From Anthostomella pinea (Eukaryota; Ascomycota; Sordariomycetes; Xylariales; Xylariaceae), in contig CAUWAG010000004.1 of assembly GCA_963556695.1 (NCBI GenBank), positions 62,001-126,000 of the forward strand: a DNA stretch of 64,000 bases, read 5' to 3'. The notes beneath the pieces are model-generated. The model was not told where the DNA came from, did no database searches, and saw nothing but the letters and a program-made list of their open reading frames with translations. A program made the translations under genes and the position numbers. Of the stretch, positions 9,806-20,232 are shown one piece after another; positions within the stretch are counted from its first letter, which is position 1; every line of letters begins with the position of its first letter.

Positions 9806-12800
9806 ATGACCGACAACGAGATGCGCTTGCGCCTGGTCGTGCGGCGCCACGGGATACCAGAAGCTCGATTTATGTGGAATGTGCGGCTCGAGAACGATCC
9901 CACCATAGCCCGCCTGCTCGAGCAGCTGAACGAGGACGTGCCGCTGGAAGGCGGCCAATGGGGCATGGAGGACTACGTCGTAGAGCTCCATGATGACGAC
10001 GGTACAAACTACGAGTGTCTGCACTTCCAGTCGGTGCGCAGTCTGTTGAAGCCAGACGACCGGGTATTGTGAGTTGCACACTTACCCTAACCGGCTGCCG
10101 CAAGTCCAGATGTGCAGAACTAATTGCTGGTCTCCATTGCCCACAGTGTTCGACCGCTCGATACAGATGATCATCGGCGCCGGCGCATCAGTGGTCGACA
10201 CCAGATCTCCTCGGATGGGAAACATCTCATTGACGGCGTCCCGTTTGGTCGACCTCGTCTGAAGGCCCCTCGCGGTCGACCTCCGATCCATATCCCACCC
10301 CTCAAGCGACCTCGACTCACCTACCATGAGGACGACGCACCGGCACACGCGCAAGTGGCTCAGCGCCAAGATACACCGATGCTGTTTCTGACCAATGGGG
10401 AGAACTCTTCTGAGGCTGGCGTCGACGCCGGAGTCGACGACGCCGATTCCAACAGCGATGGCCAATTTGACTACTCGAGCGACGGGCTGGAGTCAAATGG
10501 CTCCGACTCCGGCTCGAATGATGACCATGTGCAAGACATAGAGGACCTTCAAGACTCGGGTTCAGACTCTGTCTCAGATTCGCCGAGCGACGAAGATTTA
10601 GGGCAAGAGGCTCGGGACTTGGCTGAGGAGAACGATACATTGGGCGAGAAGGACGCACTGGTACAGAGCCCTGCTGTACACCGTGCCTTAGACCTTGTCA
10701 CCCTCGATAAGCTTTCTGCATTACGAACTGCATTCCCTTCAGCGTCTGTGGACATTTGCGAGAAAGTTCTGATCACCTCCGACGGTGACACCAAAGCAGC
10801 ATACGCCGTGCTGGCTCATGCATTTGCGCCACAGATATCCGAGGCTGCTGCGCTGTCGTGGCCTCACTCAAAGAACATCACACAACACAAACGCAGGTCG
10901 ACTAAGAATTCCAATCTGTCGAGAGATCCTGCTACCGTGTGGGGCGGCCTCGAAACTCGCGGTAGGGAGGCTGAGGGGCAAGATCACCTCGCGGATGGGG
11001 ATGGTGAGGAGGATGAGGATGATGAGGCACGCGATGCTCTAGTGCGACAGTATGATCATCGTGGGCTCCCTCCTGGATCAATTACGTCTGGGAGGGGGCT
11101 GACCCAGATGGCCGCCATATCCGCTTCGTTTACTAGCAGTAAACTTGGCGGCGATAGTGCCGCTACATCTGCAACCCTTGATGACAGCAAAAAGAGTCCC
11201 GAGAAGACGGCTAATAAGGAAGACGACGATACCTCTTCGAGCAGTGGCACAACCTCCAGTTCCGAAAGCGAGAAATCTGAACAAGACAGTGACGATGCCT
11301 CCTCGTCTCGAGATCAATCTGACTCTAGCGAGTCCTCTGATTCAGATGATTCAGATGATTCGAATGATTCTGATTCGGATAGCGATGACGAAGGCGACTC
11401 GATCGACGATGACACAGCTGAAGCCCAGGGTCGTCCTCCGTCAAACCATGAGTGTGAATCTGACGAGAGCAGTGGTGCAGACAGTGGACCTGAACAGGAG
11501 AAGATTTTCCGCAGCCGCGGCGATGATAGCGTAGATGACGTTGAACGTGATCCCTCCTTCTCTGGTGGTGTTTCAGATGAAATCTCTTCAAGTGAGTCGC
11601 ACTCAGAGTCAGACCATCGGGAGGTACCACTGGAAGTGCCCAGTCAGGTCGCTTCGGTTTCCGTTGTTCCATCTACGAAACTCCATGCACCTCACGCGTC
11701 AATCATACAGGGTCACTCAGATGGGGAGTCCTCCGGGCATCCTGTACAGTCTCGGACGGTTCCGCCAGGCGCTGGCAAAGATAGCACTAAGAGCCGCAAT
11801 GCTCGTCGAAGAGCTGCTAAGAAAGCTCGAAGGCTAGGTGAGGAGGTTTCGGGAGCATACTCGACGACCAGCAACCTCCAAGGCAGAGAAGCAGCCGCCG
11901 AGAGGGCAGCTGATGCGGAGGACGCTCTTTTCCAGGCGAAACGAAAGGCTCTGCTAGACGCCATTTCTAACGGAGGTGTTGAGATTGGCGTTCAAGGCCA
12001 CGCTGACCCCGAGGGCGCGCCTACAACCGTGGGGGCTGGCTCGAAACGCAAACGTGAAGAGCAAGGAGAGCCCAGTTCGCAAGCTCATCTTGAAGTGATC
12101 ACCGATACACCGGAAGAAGCGTCTCTAGCGGACGACTCCCAGTCGTCAATCTCCGCTCAAAAAAGACGTCGAGTCGACCTTGGAGCTGGACGTCGGCTTC
12201 TCTTTGGGGCTCTTGGTCTTCGTACTCCCAAGTCGAAGGAAGACGAAGAGAAGCTCCGTACCAAGCTTATGAAAGATGTCCGCCCGATTCCGAATCCGGT
12301 ACTTGGAGAGGAGTCAGTCACGGAACGGCCGGACGGTGGCATCTCAACGTTGGGCGACCAAGACCCCAGTGCCTGGAAGGACAGAATCACCTACCGAGCC
12401 GTAGAATGCTGCTCCGGCAATGTGCATCTGACTGAGCCACCATTTCCATTTGTCCAAAGGTGGGATCCTCAACAGCAGGGCTCGTGGCCTCGCAAGCAGC
12501 ACAAGCGTGGGAGCCAAAGCAAGCGCGCGCAACGGAACCAGGCCCAGTATTACCACGCCAGTAGCCGCCTAGGCAAGAAAAGAAGCTATGAGGAATCTGC
12601 TGATTGGGACGGAAATGGTTTCGAGGACACGTTCAACGGCATTGACGATGCGCATTCCCCCGACGCAGGCATCCAACTCAACTATGATGACGAGGAGAGT
12701 CGCAATCGTCCTGCCAACGACGTGAGTCAGTTTACCGATATCGATGATTTGCCGTCTCTACCGCGCGATCTTTCGGCCCTTCCCATTCTTCGGCCGGGGC

Positions 12801-14741
12801 AAGCGCGAGCTGGTATGGTTATCACTTGGCGAAAGTGGTCGTGTTCGTCGTCGACAAATTGGCAGCCCCAGCTTTCTAATGTCACTGCTGTAGTTGTCAG
12901 GATCGATGACGATGCTACGGGATTGGAAGTATGTCTGGCGAAGAGGGATCGCCACCTAGACGCAACTGAGAAGCACTATGATCATCATACTGGTCAACGT
13001 ATATACGACCGATTTGAGGCACCGGATTTGGACGAGGAAGACGATGATGCCGAGCAGGAAGACGAGGGCTTTCGCACCCTCAGCTTTGCCGAGATGCAAG
13101 AGCCTAGGGTCCTCCAAGAGCCGTTGAGTACGGTGCCCGGCAATGATGCCGTCGAGTCTGGTGAAATTGTCCCATCGATTGGTCGTCATGATGAAGACGG
13201 AACGGGGTTGGCTATCTCTATGGGGTCCGTTCGGAAGCCACACACAAACGCCGAGTTAACAGATGACGTTGAACACGTCAGAGCAGGTCGCCAATCTGAC
13301 AAAGCATATGCTGAGAAATCGGAGCACCTTACCTATGAGCCCACCTCCGATGCCGCGGCGCGCTCGCTAGGTGGTGGACGTGGACACGGCCTCCAGACCG
13401 CTGACGCATCGATGTCCAACCTTTCCCAGATCAGTAGCCCTACTCAGCAGCTTCAAGACACGATAAGTCAATCATTCGGTGTTGGATCCCCCGACAAGCC
13501 TTCCGGCATTACTGGCATCAGCGGTGAGACAGGTCTGGAAGCGAACAGTTCGGTGGTAGATTGTCGTGCCACGCCTGAGAGGGAATTGTCGTGAGTAGCG
13601 CCCAAACATTCCTTTCTGACGCCTCTGTCCCGTGTCAAAATCAAGCCCTTGGGCTGTCGGGAGCTCGAAGCGGTGGCGCTTCCGAAACTACCTAGCAGTG
13701 GTCACTTACTCCAGGATCTATAGTTACCCATCTGTAGGAGATAGCGATGAAGCGGACATCATTCTTGGCACCCCGAATGTGATGCGGCCTAGGGTGACAG
13801 TTCCATCGTTTGTGAGCAGTGTTGTCGGTGGCCGACAGCCAGACTACGGCATGGAGACGGATAATACAGATCCATTTCCCTTTGGAATGACGAGTGAAAA
13901 TGATCATGGCGTTTCCCCAGTTCTTGGTGACGAAGGCGAACCTATCAACGCCTTCCAGAGCCGTATGATTATGTCCTCGCTTAGCACTCCTCGTCATGAT
14001 CAGACCACCGCATCTGCGGGCCGAGAAAGGAACAAGACGAATGGATCGCTGGATATACGGACGTCCCCGGCAGATCCCTCAAGTCCGGGGTCATTGTCAT
14101 CAATCAATACAATCTGGTGTACGGCACTTACATCAAGAAATACGCAAAGCCAGTCGAAGTCACAAGCTTTGTCTGCGGTAGAAACGCCACAGACTCCTCA
14201 AGCTCTGAGATACTTGGATTACAACGATGCGATGCGCAAGCTTGACAAATCATCAAACGATTTGGACGACTCAAGTTCAGAAGTCGTAGGAAATGTCAAG
14301 GGCCAGTCGAGAGACCTTGATGTCCCCATCGTCAAAGAATGTTCACTTCCGCCACAGCCACGAATTGTCAGCATGATATCCCCACCACAGGGAAGGCGGC
14401 GGTCGTCCAAGCAAGATTCCCAATCTACCATCCCCCCGGGGACCAAAGTTCCTGACCTGTCCTCCGACTCGGAGCCGAGTTTTACCGAGAACTATGCAGA
14501 CGAGGAGGTCGATGAGACCTACTCCCCCAGATCAGGGGGTCTTCCCGGAGGTAATGGGTGGATCGAGAAGAAAGCCGAAGTGCGTCACCAAACACGAAGT
14601 TCAACAGCGTCACTGGGATCGCAGCCAAGAGCGAATCGGTATCTTTCTACGCTGCGAGGGCGGAAATCAGCGTCACCTTCAACCTCGGACGCGAACGTCA
14701 GACAAGAAAAATCTCGCAGGAAGACAAGTGCGAGATTCTAG
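9806..14741 (+). CDS. Large coilin-like nuclear protein (putative)
   Basis: Three exons (9806-10068, 10147-13590, 13715-14741) give 1577 residues; the introns start GTGAGT and end CAG or CCAG. The third-exon acceptor could instead be at 13723. Residues 1-95 (MRLRLVVRRHGI..., ending DDRVFVRPL) resemble the ubiquitin-like N-terminal domain of coilin. A basic Pro/Arg patch follows at about 122-150. Residues 264-320 look like a CUE/UBA helical domain (LRTAFPSASVD, GDTKAAYAVLAHAF). Long Ser/Asp/Glu tracts at 200-250 and 450-580 and basic NLS-like clusters near 636, 720 and 760 suggest a nuclear or nucleolar protein. Residues 958-1025 (AGMVITWRKW..., NWQPQLSNVTA) resemble the Tudor-like domain of coilin. 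The C-terminal third is Ser/Pro-rich. The gene is surely real; the coilin relation is my inference from pattern and domain order. A Cajal-body or snRNP role would follow if it is correct. Confidence 0.72.
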
Positions 14742-15898
14742 ATGCTCTATGTGTCTCTAGATAGGCAATGAATCCCAGGTAGATTTGTTGAGGTTGGCGC
14801 AAGCGCGGAACAAATAAAGTCGCACTGTTGCTAGTCTCGTGCATTTGATAGAGCCGATCAGCTTCGGCGCCGACCTGGCTCGCTGTGAAGACTTAAAGAG
14901 TCACATGTTAGCTTGCTCGAGAGGATTGTCTTAGAGGGCCACTATTGCTATGGTTTTGCGCGTGCTACAAGTGCTGCGAGTGCTTAGGTAGTTCAAGCAG
15001 TGTAAAACCTGATGACCTAGCTGTCAGCCATTGTCGTTTGATTTTCCTCTGTGATGTATCGACAGTAGAAGTCAAGGCACTCAAATGGTCTGGATTACGA
15101 GCAGAGGCTGGTCTTCTATCTCTATGGTCAGTAATTGATGACAAGAGGCAGGTTTTACTGCGTCTGGCGTGGCGTGTCTCGGTGTTTGGGCGTCAGGCAA
15201 CTGTGTATGAGACCTGCGTTACTATTGTTCGTCACGACAGACGGTCCTGTTCATTGGAAATTACGATTGTGTATGGACTGGAGTCAAGTGTGCGCTCCGA
15301 ACTTTTGCACGACTCGCAGTACGGTTTTATGCCCGCGTCACAGGAGCACTTGATAGGTCGCAAAGCACGGTTACAAGTGCGAGACCTGAGCTGGTAGGCT
15401 TACGTTTGATGAATATCAGCATTCTGATATGGTACAAAATGCGCCAACGTAGTAAAGGATCCGTCAATTACCCTAGAGCAGCAGAGTCGGAGCTGGCCAG
15501 GGATCAGCCTCGAAAAGACGGGGAAGTGCGGTCAGCCCGAGATGTACAATAGCAGCGCAGCTTGTATAGGTATCATGGTATGATGCTATATCTGTCTAGG
15601 GTTACCTGGGCTGAGGGAGTCCTTGCAATCAATGCGGACAGTACTACAACGGGGTTATCAGGTGTATGGTTATCATAGAGTGGGAGCACTACGACAACCG
15701 ACCAGGTCCCAAGATCCCAAAACGGAGGCTGCGTAGGGGCGAAGACCGCTCCAGGTTGTTGCCCTGCATTTCCGGCACCGGGACTCCCCAACACCCAGCG
15801 TAGAGAGGCAGACACCCACGAGACGGCGTGGTTGATGGTTCTAGATGTACGGTGCCGGTGACTTGATACACGTGGCCTGTGGTGATGCTCGTGCTCGC
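14742..15898. other. Intergenic region, no gene seen
   Basis: 1.16 kb between the convergent 3' ends of the coilin-like gene and NDUFB7. A 150-codon open frame at 14945-15397 has no recognisable motif and no splice partners. I do not call it a gene. Confidence 0.5.
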
Positions 15899-16323
15899 TC
15901 AGTTGCTGCGCGCCCCCTCCTTGGATTCCCTGAGCTCATCCATCTTGGCCACTCGCTTCTTGAATTCCTCATACTGGCACTTTTCGTAGCTGTGTCGTTC
16001 ATCCTGTTGCGCACAAGGCGGAGTCAGCTTGGTCGGCGGACCATGGGCGGATCATGGGCGGATCATGGGCGGATCATGGGCGGGAGCAAGACGAACTTGG
16101 CACTTCCACGGAAGATAGTACGAGTCGACGCGACATCGGTTGAGGGGTATGAGGAGATTCGCACAGCTGTCTCGGTAGGCCAACGGGAGTTTGGCATCGC
16201 GCATCTCTTCACGCGTGGCTTCTGCCAGAGAGGGAAAGCTGTCAGCTCGCTGGCGCGTAGGACGACAGGGAGGCAGGCGCACCTACTTGCGGGAGCGTCA
16301 GAGGAGCTGCTGAAGAGGCCCAT
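15899..16323 (-). CDS. NDUFB7: NADH:ubiquinone oxidoreductase B18 subunit (complex I)
   Basis: An 88-residue accessory subunit of respiratory complex I, on the intermembrane-space side of the mitochondrial inner membrane. Three small exons: 16323-16287 (MGLFSSSSDAPA), 16221-16097 and 16003-15899. Introns are 65 and 93 bp. The joined protein has the family's core: ATREEMRDAKLPLAYRDSC, LIPLNRC, YYLPWKC, then YEKCQYEEFKKR. The twin CX9C cysteines seen here (DSC...NRC, WKC...EKC) form the disulphide-bonded CHCH fold imported by the Mia40 route. The length fits fungal orthologues. The second intron is almost half made of an 11-bp minisatellite, and its donor is GTTCGT. Confidence 0.9.
16037..16080 (-). 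repeat. 11-bp minisatellite inside NDUFB7 intron 2
   Basis: Four tandem copies of CGGATCATGGG (first copy with one change) occupy 44 of the 93 bases of the intron at 16004-16096. The branch-like GCTGAC and the acceptor lie outside the repeat. Confidence 0.85.
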
Positions 16324-16357
16324 GATGAATGATGAAAGACTCGTTCGGACGGATTAG

Positions 16358-16406
16358 GAGGCGAGAGGCGAGAGGCGAGAGGCGAGAGGCGAGAGGCAAG
16401 AGGCAG
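16358..16406 (+). repeat. 7-bp tandem repeat
   Basis: Seven copies of GAGGCGA (the last two with changes) lie 35 bases upstream of the NDUFB7 start codon, so they are probably in its promoter or 5' UTR. Confidence 0.85.
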
Positions 16407-16562
16407 AGTGACGTCGAATCAGCGCCCGTATCCGCAGGGTGATGGTGGTGATGGCGCTGCTTGTCAATGAAAACTGAAGGGAGTTTATTAGAGGTCGTGA
16501 AGTTGCGAACTCAAAATGTTACGGAGCTACAGGTGTGGCTGGTAGCCATCCGGTAGCCGGCC

Positions 16563-16635
16563 GGTGGTTTGTGGCTGGTGGTTTGTAGCTAGTGGTTTGT
16601 GGCTGGTGGTTTGTGGCTGTGGGTTGTGGCTGGCA
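16563..16635 (+). repeat. 14-bp imperfect tandem repeat
   Basis: About five imperfect copies of GGTTTGTGGCTGGT follow one another. No coding function is seen. Confidence 0.75.
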
Positions 16636-18810
16636 ACCACGCCTGCCTTTGAAGAACACTACACATGATCAGTCTTCCCGATAGGAAAGAGCAGACGGGG
16701 GTCCTAGCCAAGACCTAGACTTGGACCTTTTTGGACCCTGACTATCGTCTTGCCGGAGGACCGGCCTCATCAAGAGTTGCAGCCTGAGGTCATGGAAGCC
16801 TGGTGTGGCCAACGACCTGACCCGCTCAAAGTCAGACGAGGCAGACACTTCGGAGGGGCGTTTCTCTTGATGATACACAAATCACGGGGGGATACCCTGT
16901 TTCATTCGATCCGCAAGACCCTGCAAGTGTGTTGAAGTGAAGGGTTGGTTTATATAAATCCGAAAGGGTTTTCCAGAGGCATCACCTTTCTCGGTTGCCT
17001 TAGGGGGTACTCATTAGGTCGAGTCACAAGCCCAATAGGGGCGATCTCGTAACATTTAGAGAGAAAAGAAAGGACCGGCGAGAGGGCTGTATACGCTAAA
17101 AGAGCCTCATCAGGTAGACTTCTATTCCTTATGCCGTTGCAGTAACTTCTCAAGCCTCTAAGAATCATATACGGAGGTGAAAGATTCACATAAAAAACGG
17201 CAGATCAAGGTATCCAGTCGATTTTGGTATTTGATATTTCATCAGCCTGTCAACCAACCATAATAAAATGGAAGCCACGGGTACCATTCTCCCGCTACTT
17301 GGAAGGACAAGAAAACGGCTTGTTGTGAGATTTCAAAGTGTTCTGTTAAGGAGAGGAATTCCAGCTACTCTGGAGCGGCCAGAGTGGCCCTATATATATC
17401 CAAGATACTAAAGGAAAGGATACGTGGCCTTATACTGGCCACGTATGTGACAGAGTCACGAATGGGGATGGTGATCCTGAAGGATGACTATGGATGGGCT
17501 AACGTAGCCCAGAATCCAACACTTGTTCGCGTCGGGATGATTAGCGAGGGCTTTGTATTTTGCAATGTCAACCAGAAGGTAGTAGGATGGAATAGTGTTT
17601 CGATCCGAGTTTCTCGAGCTCCCTGGTGCTGTAAAAGTTTTGATGCCGAAATCGAATCGGCTATGAGCGGGCCTGGTTCGCCGGAGAATGGCATATGCAC
17701 TACCGGAAGCTTGCTATCATACCTTGCTTTGTGGATAGAGCTAGGTGTAATAGAATACCTAATGAGCCATATTTTGATAAGCCGAGTCCCTTAAGAGGTA
17801 ATACCTTGACCGGGCACGACGACAGGACGCGCCTCTGGCACGGGGATAAACCCACTTTCACTACGGAATTTCAACCGAGCCTATTCTTGTACCTAGTTGA
17901 TTAATCTCAGCTCTGGCCACGGTGTTTTTCACCACTCAGGGAAACTCGATGGCTGGTACACCTTTCTAAAAGGGCTTCAGGAGCTAGGGTGACCTATGAT
18001 AACGTCTTATAAGTGGAAGTGGTGATGTTGACATGATTCCTTTCCCACCCACCCTTCGATGCTGCATGCAAGGCCGTCGCTCCCATGCATGGCTGCCAGT
18101 GTCAAGAGTCCGCCAACTAGATACCATTATGTAAAGTTCCAAAGGGCTTGGAAAAGACACCTATAACGACAATAGCAATCGCAAGGGTTACTGACTCGAA
18201 CATGCCAAACAAAATAAAGCAACCGTGGTGCACCCAACTTCGCGGTGGCTGGCACCCTAGTGCATGTGGGTATTAATAGCCGCCATCCTTTTGTCTTTGC
18301 CGTCTTGCCGCCGAAAATGCACGTAGAAGGAGGTATAGCTGTTTGATGCAGGACTGCCTGCTCCTTTCAGCATTGCTCCTTGGGCAGACCTCGGAGGAGG
18401 CCGTAGTATGAGGTTTTGACGGAGTTGTCGAGATGTGCGTTCAAGCTGGGAGCATATCCTCGAGGAGCGTGGTAGGAATAGAGCGAGTTGACCACTCGAA
18501 ATGATGACAGCCTCGCCACCGAGGCGTTAGCTCCATGGTGAGCACCCAATGCGTACCACGCAGGATGCCATGCGCAGTCAGTAGTCTAGAACAAGGTGAT
18601 CGGGAAGGAAATCAGGAGAATAGGCCGATGAGAGGTCGGTCGAATTACAACGGCCAGCATCAATACCACAATAAGAGGAGTGGCCAAGACATAGCTTTGC
18701 CGCCCAAAGCACACACACTGAAATAATCCCACCCCCAATATACGTCGCACAGCAGGCCGCCATGGCCCAGACACACAACCAACCCGTGCCGCGAGAATGT
18801 GCGACGCCAT

Positions 18811-20232
18811 TTAACCCCCACGGAGGCTCCCCGCAGATCGGCGGTGGACGTCCGACGGCGTAGTATGCGAGGTTCCGCGAACGCGGCTGCCTGCAGCTGC
18901 CGGCGTCGGAGGGCCACCACGTCCGCTGGCTTGCGAGGCCGAACTACTGGGGACGACGTAGCTCTGGGGAGGGGCGTGGGTATGATGAGACTCAGGGACA
19001 TAAACGTGGCCGTTGGAGAGCACGGACCCGGCACCAGCTCCGCTTCTGGAACGGGAACCGCGTCTGGTATTGTCAAGCTTGCTGTCGCTGTAGACATAGC
19101 TGAGGCCGGCATTCGCATCTTCCGCTGGCCGGAGCGTCTGGTCCCCCGAGGGGTATACGGTGTCCGCCGCGGCCCCCGCGCTGGCCTGGTAGGCAGCAGT
19201 GTCGGCCTGGCTGGCAGTCCGCTGCGTAATGCCTGAGGGGAGTGTGCTGCTTGCCGAGTAGGGTGACTCGAAAGTGGTGCCCGGATTGTTGTAGCCGACT
19301 TCTGGTATCGTGCTGGTTGGCGAAGGCTTCGTGCCCCCGTAATGAGTTAGGAGGCCGTCCGCGCGGTACATGGAGGAGCCTGTCAAGGTCCGGTTGACCT
19401 CCGAGTGTAGGCGGTCGGACGAAATCACCCGATCTGATGCAGAGGGTAAGGATGCTGCCATGCTCGACAGAGAGAAGCCTTGAGAGTCGCTATTCACTGC
19501 TGGGCGGTGGACCAGGCTACCGTACGAGTACGAGGGCGACTCCGAATCAACATAGACCGGCTTGCTCGAGCCGTACCGTCCGTAGCCTTGCACCAGGGGG
19601 GCACTGTCTTGGTTCAGCATCTGATATGAGGGGTAGTTCAAGCCGTAGTCGACGCCATCGTCAGGATAGGCGCCTTGCCAACCAGCCATGGTAGAATAGT
19701 AGTTCTTGCTGCTGTACGGGTACGGGCTTTGGCGGTACGAGGACAGAACATCGCCTGGCGGTAAATCGGCAGCATAGTGCGACAGTGGGTTTAGAGGCGA
19801 CACGGCGCCACGCGTCTGGTTGGCGTATGTTCGCGCCGCATCCAGGTTATACCCGTAGTCGCTTCCCTCGTTTCTCAGATGGGTCTCGGTCGAGGAAACC
19901 TGAGGGGCAAGAGAGGGTCAGAGTGCACTGGAAAGAAAGTGGTTCTCGCACAGCGGAAGCAGGGCGGCACCCGTACCCGTAAGAAGAGGCAAGGCTCGTA
20001 GCCCGCGCTCTTGCAGTTGGAACACGGGCCCCCATTTCCCGGGTCGCCGCTACATCGGATCTTGCGCTTGCGGCAGCGTCCGCACTTTGCGTCGTCAAAG
20101 TCAGCCCCTGATCTCGTCTCCAACATTCGGGGACATGAAAAGATGAAAAGAGGGAGGGGGAAGGGGGCCTCTTACCGCAACCGCAATCCGCTTACGCGGT
20201 TGCGACGTGTCAGAATCCTCTCGATCTGTCAT
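18811..20232 (-). CDS. Zn2Cys6 (C6) fungal transcription factor
   Basis: A 417-residue DNA-binding protein of the fungal binuclear zinc cluster class. Exons 20232-20176, 20084-19977 and 19899-18811; introns 91 and 77 bp. The N terminus reads MTDREDSDTSQPRKRIAVA and joins over the first intron to CGRCRKRKIRC...CSNC...PCLFLR. This gives the six zinc-binding cysteines at about residues 20-52; neither exon alone shows a clean start. The rest is rich in Ser, Tyr, Gly and Pro (many YGS/SY repeats) and lacks the usual fungal transcription-factor middle homology domain. It is probably a disordered regulatory or activation region. An in-frame ATG at 20361 could add 43 residues; I prefer 20232 because MTDREDSD directly precedes the basic run. 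Target genes are unknown. The upstream region is unusually long. Confidence 0.9.

Larger units (their letters stand above)
16324..18810. other. Intergenic region with simple repeats, no gene seen
   Basis: 2.5 kb between the NDUFB7 start and the 3' end of the Zn2Cys6 gene. It holds two tandem repeats listed separately. A 136-codon open frame at 17384-17794 has no family resemblance. The stretch 16940-17900 is richer in A and T than the surroundings. No RNA gene recognised. Confidence 0.5.

Noticed and set aside
10082..10465. Minus-strand frames opposite the start of the coilin-like gene
   Set aside because: Shadow frames of GC-biased coding sequence; the plus-strand gene is clear.
14945..15397. 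150-codon open frame after the coilin-like gene
   Set aside because: No family motif, no splice partners, mixed composition, and competing frames of similar size on both strands.
7604..16323. Biosynthetic gene cluster around RIB1
   Set aside because: Neighbours are a coilin-like protein and a complex I subunit; no tailoring enzymes, transporter or synthase are present.
16358..16406. Regular short repeats as a possible CRISPR array
   Set aside because: The units are 7-14 bp with no spacers; they are simple tandem repeats in a eukaryotic genome.
17384..17794. 136-codon open frame in the 16.3-18.8 kb gap
   Set aside because: No recognisable domain; the AT-richer composition and the neighbouring simple repeats make chance likely.
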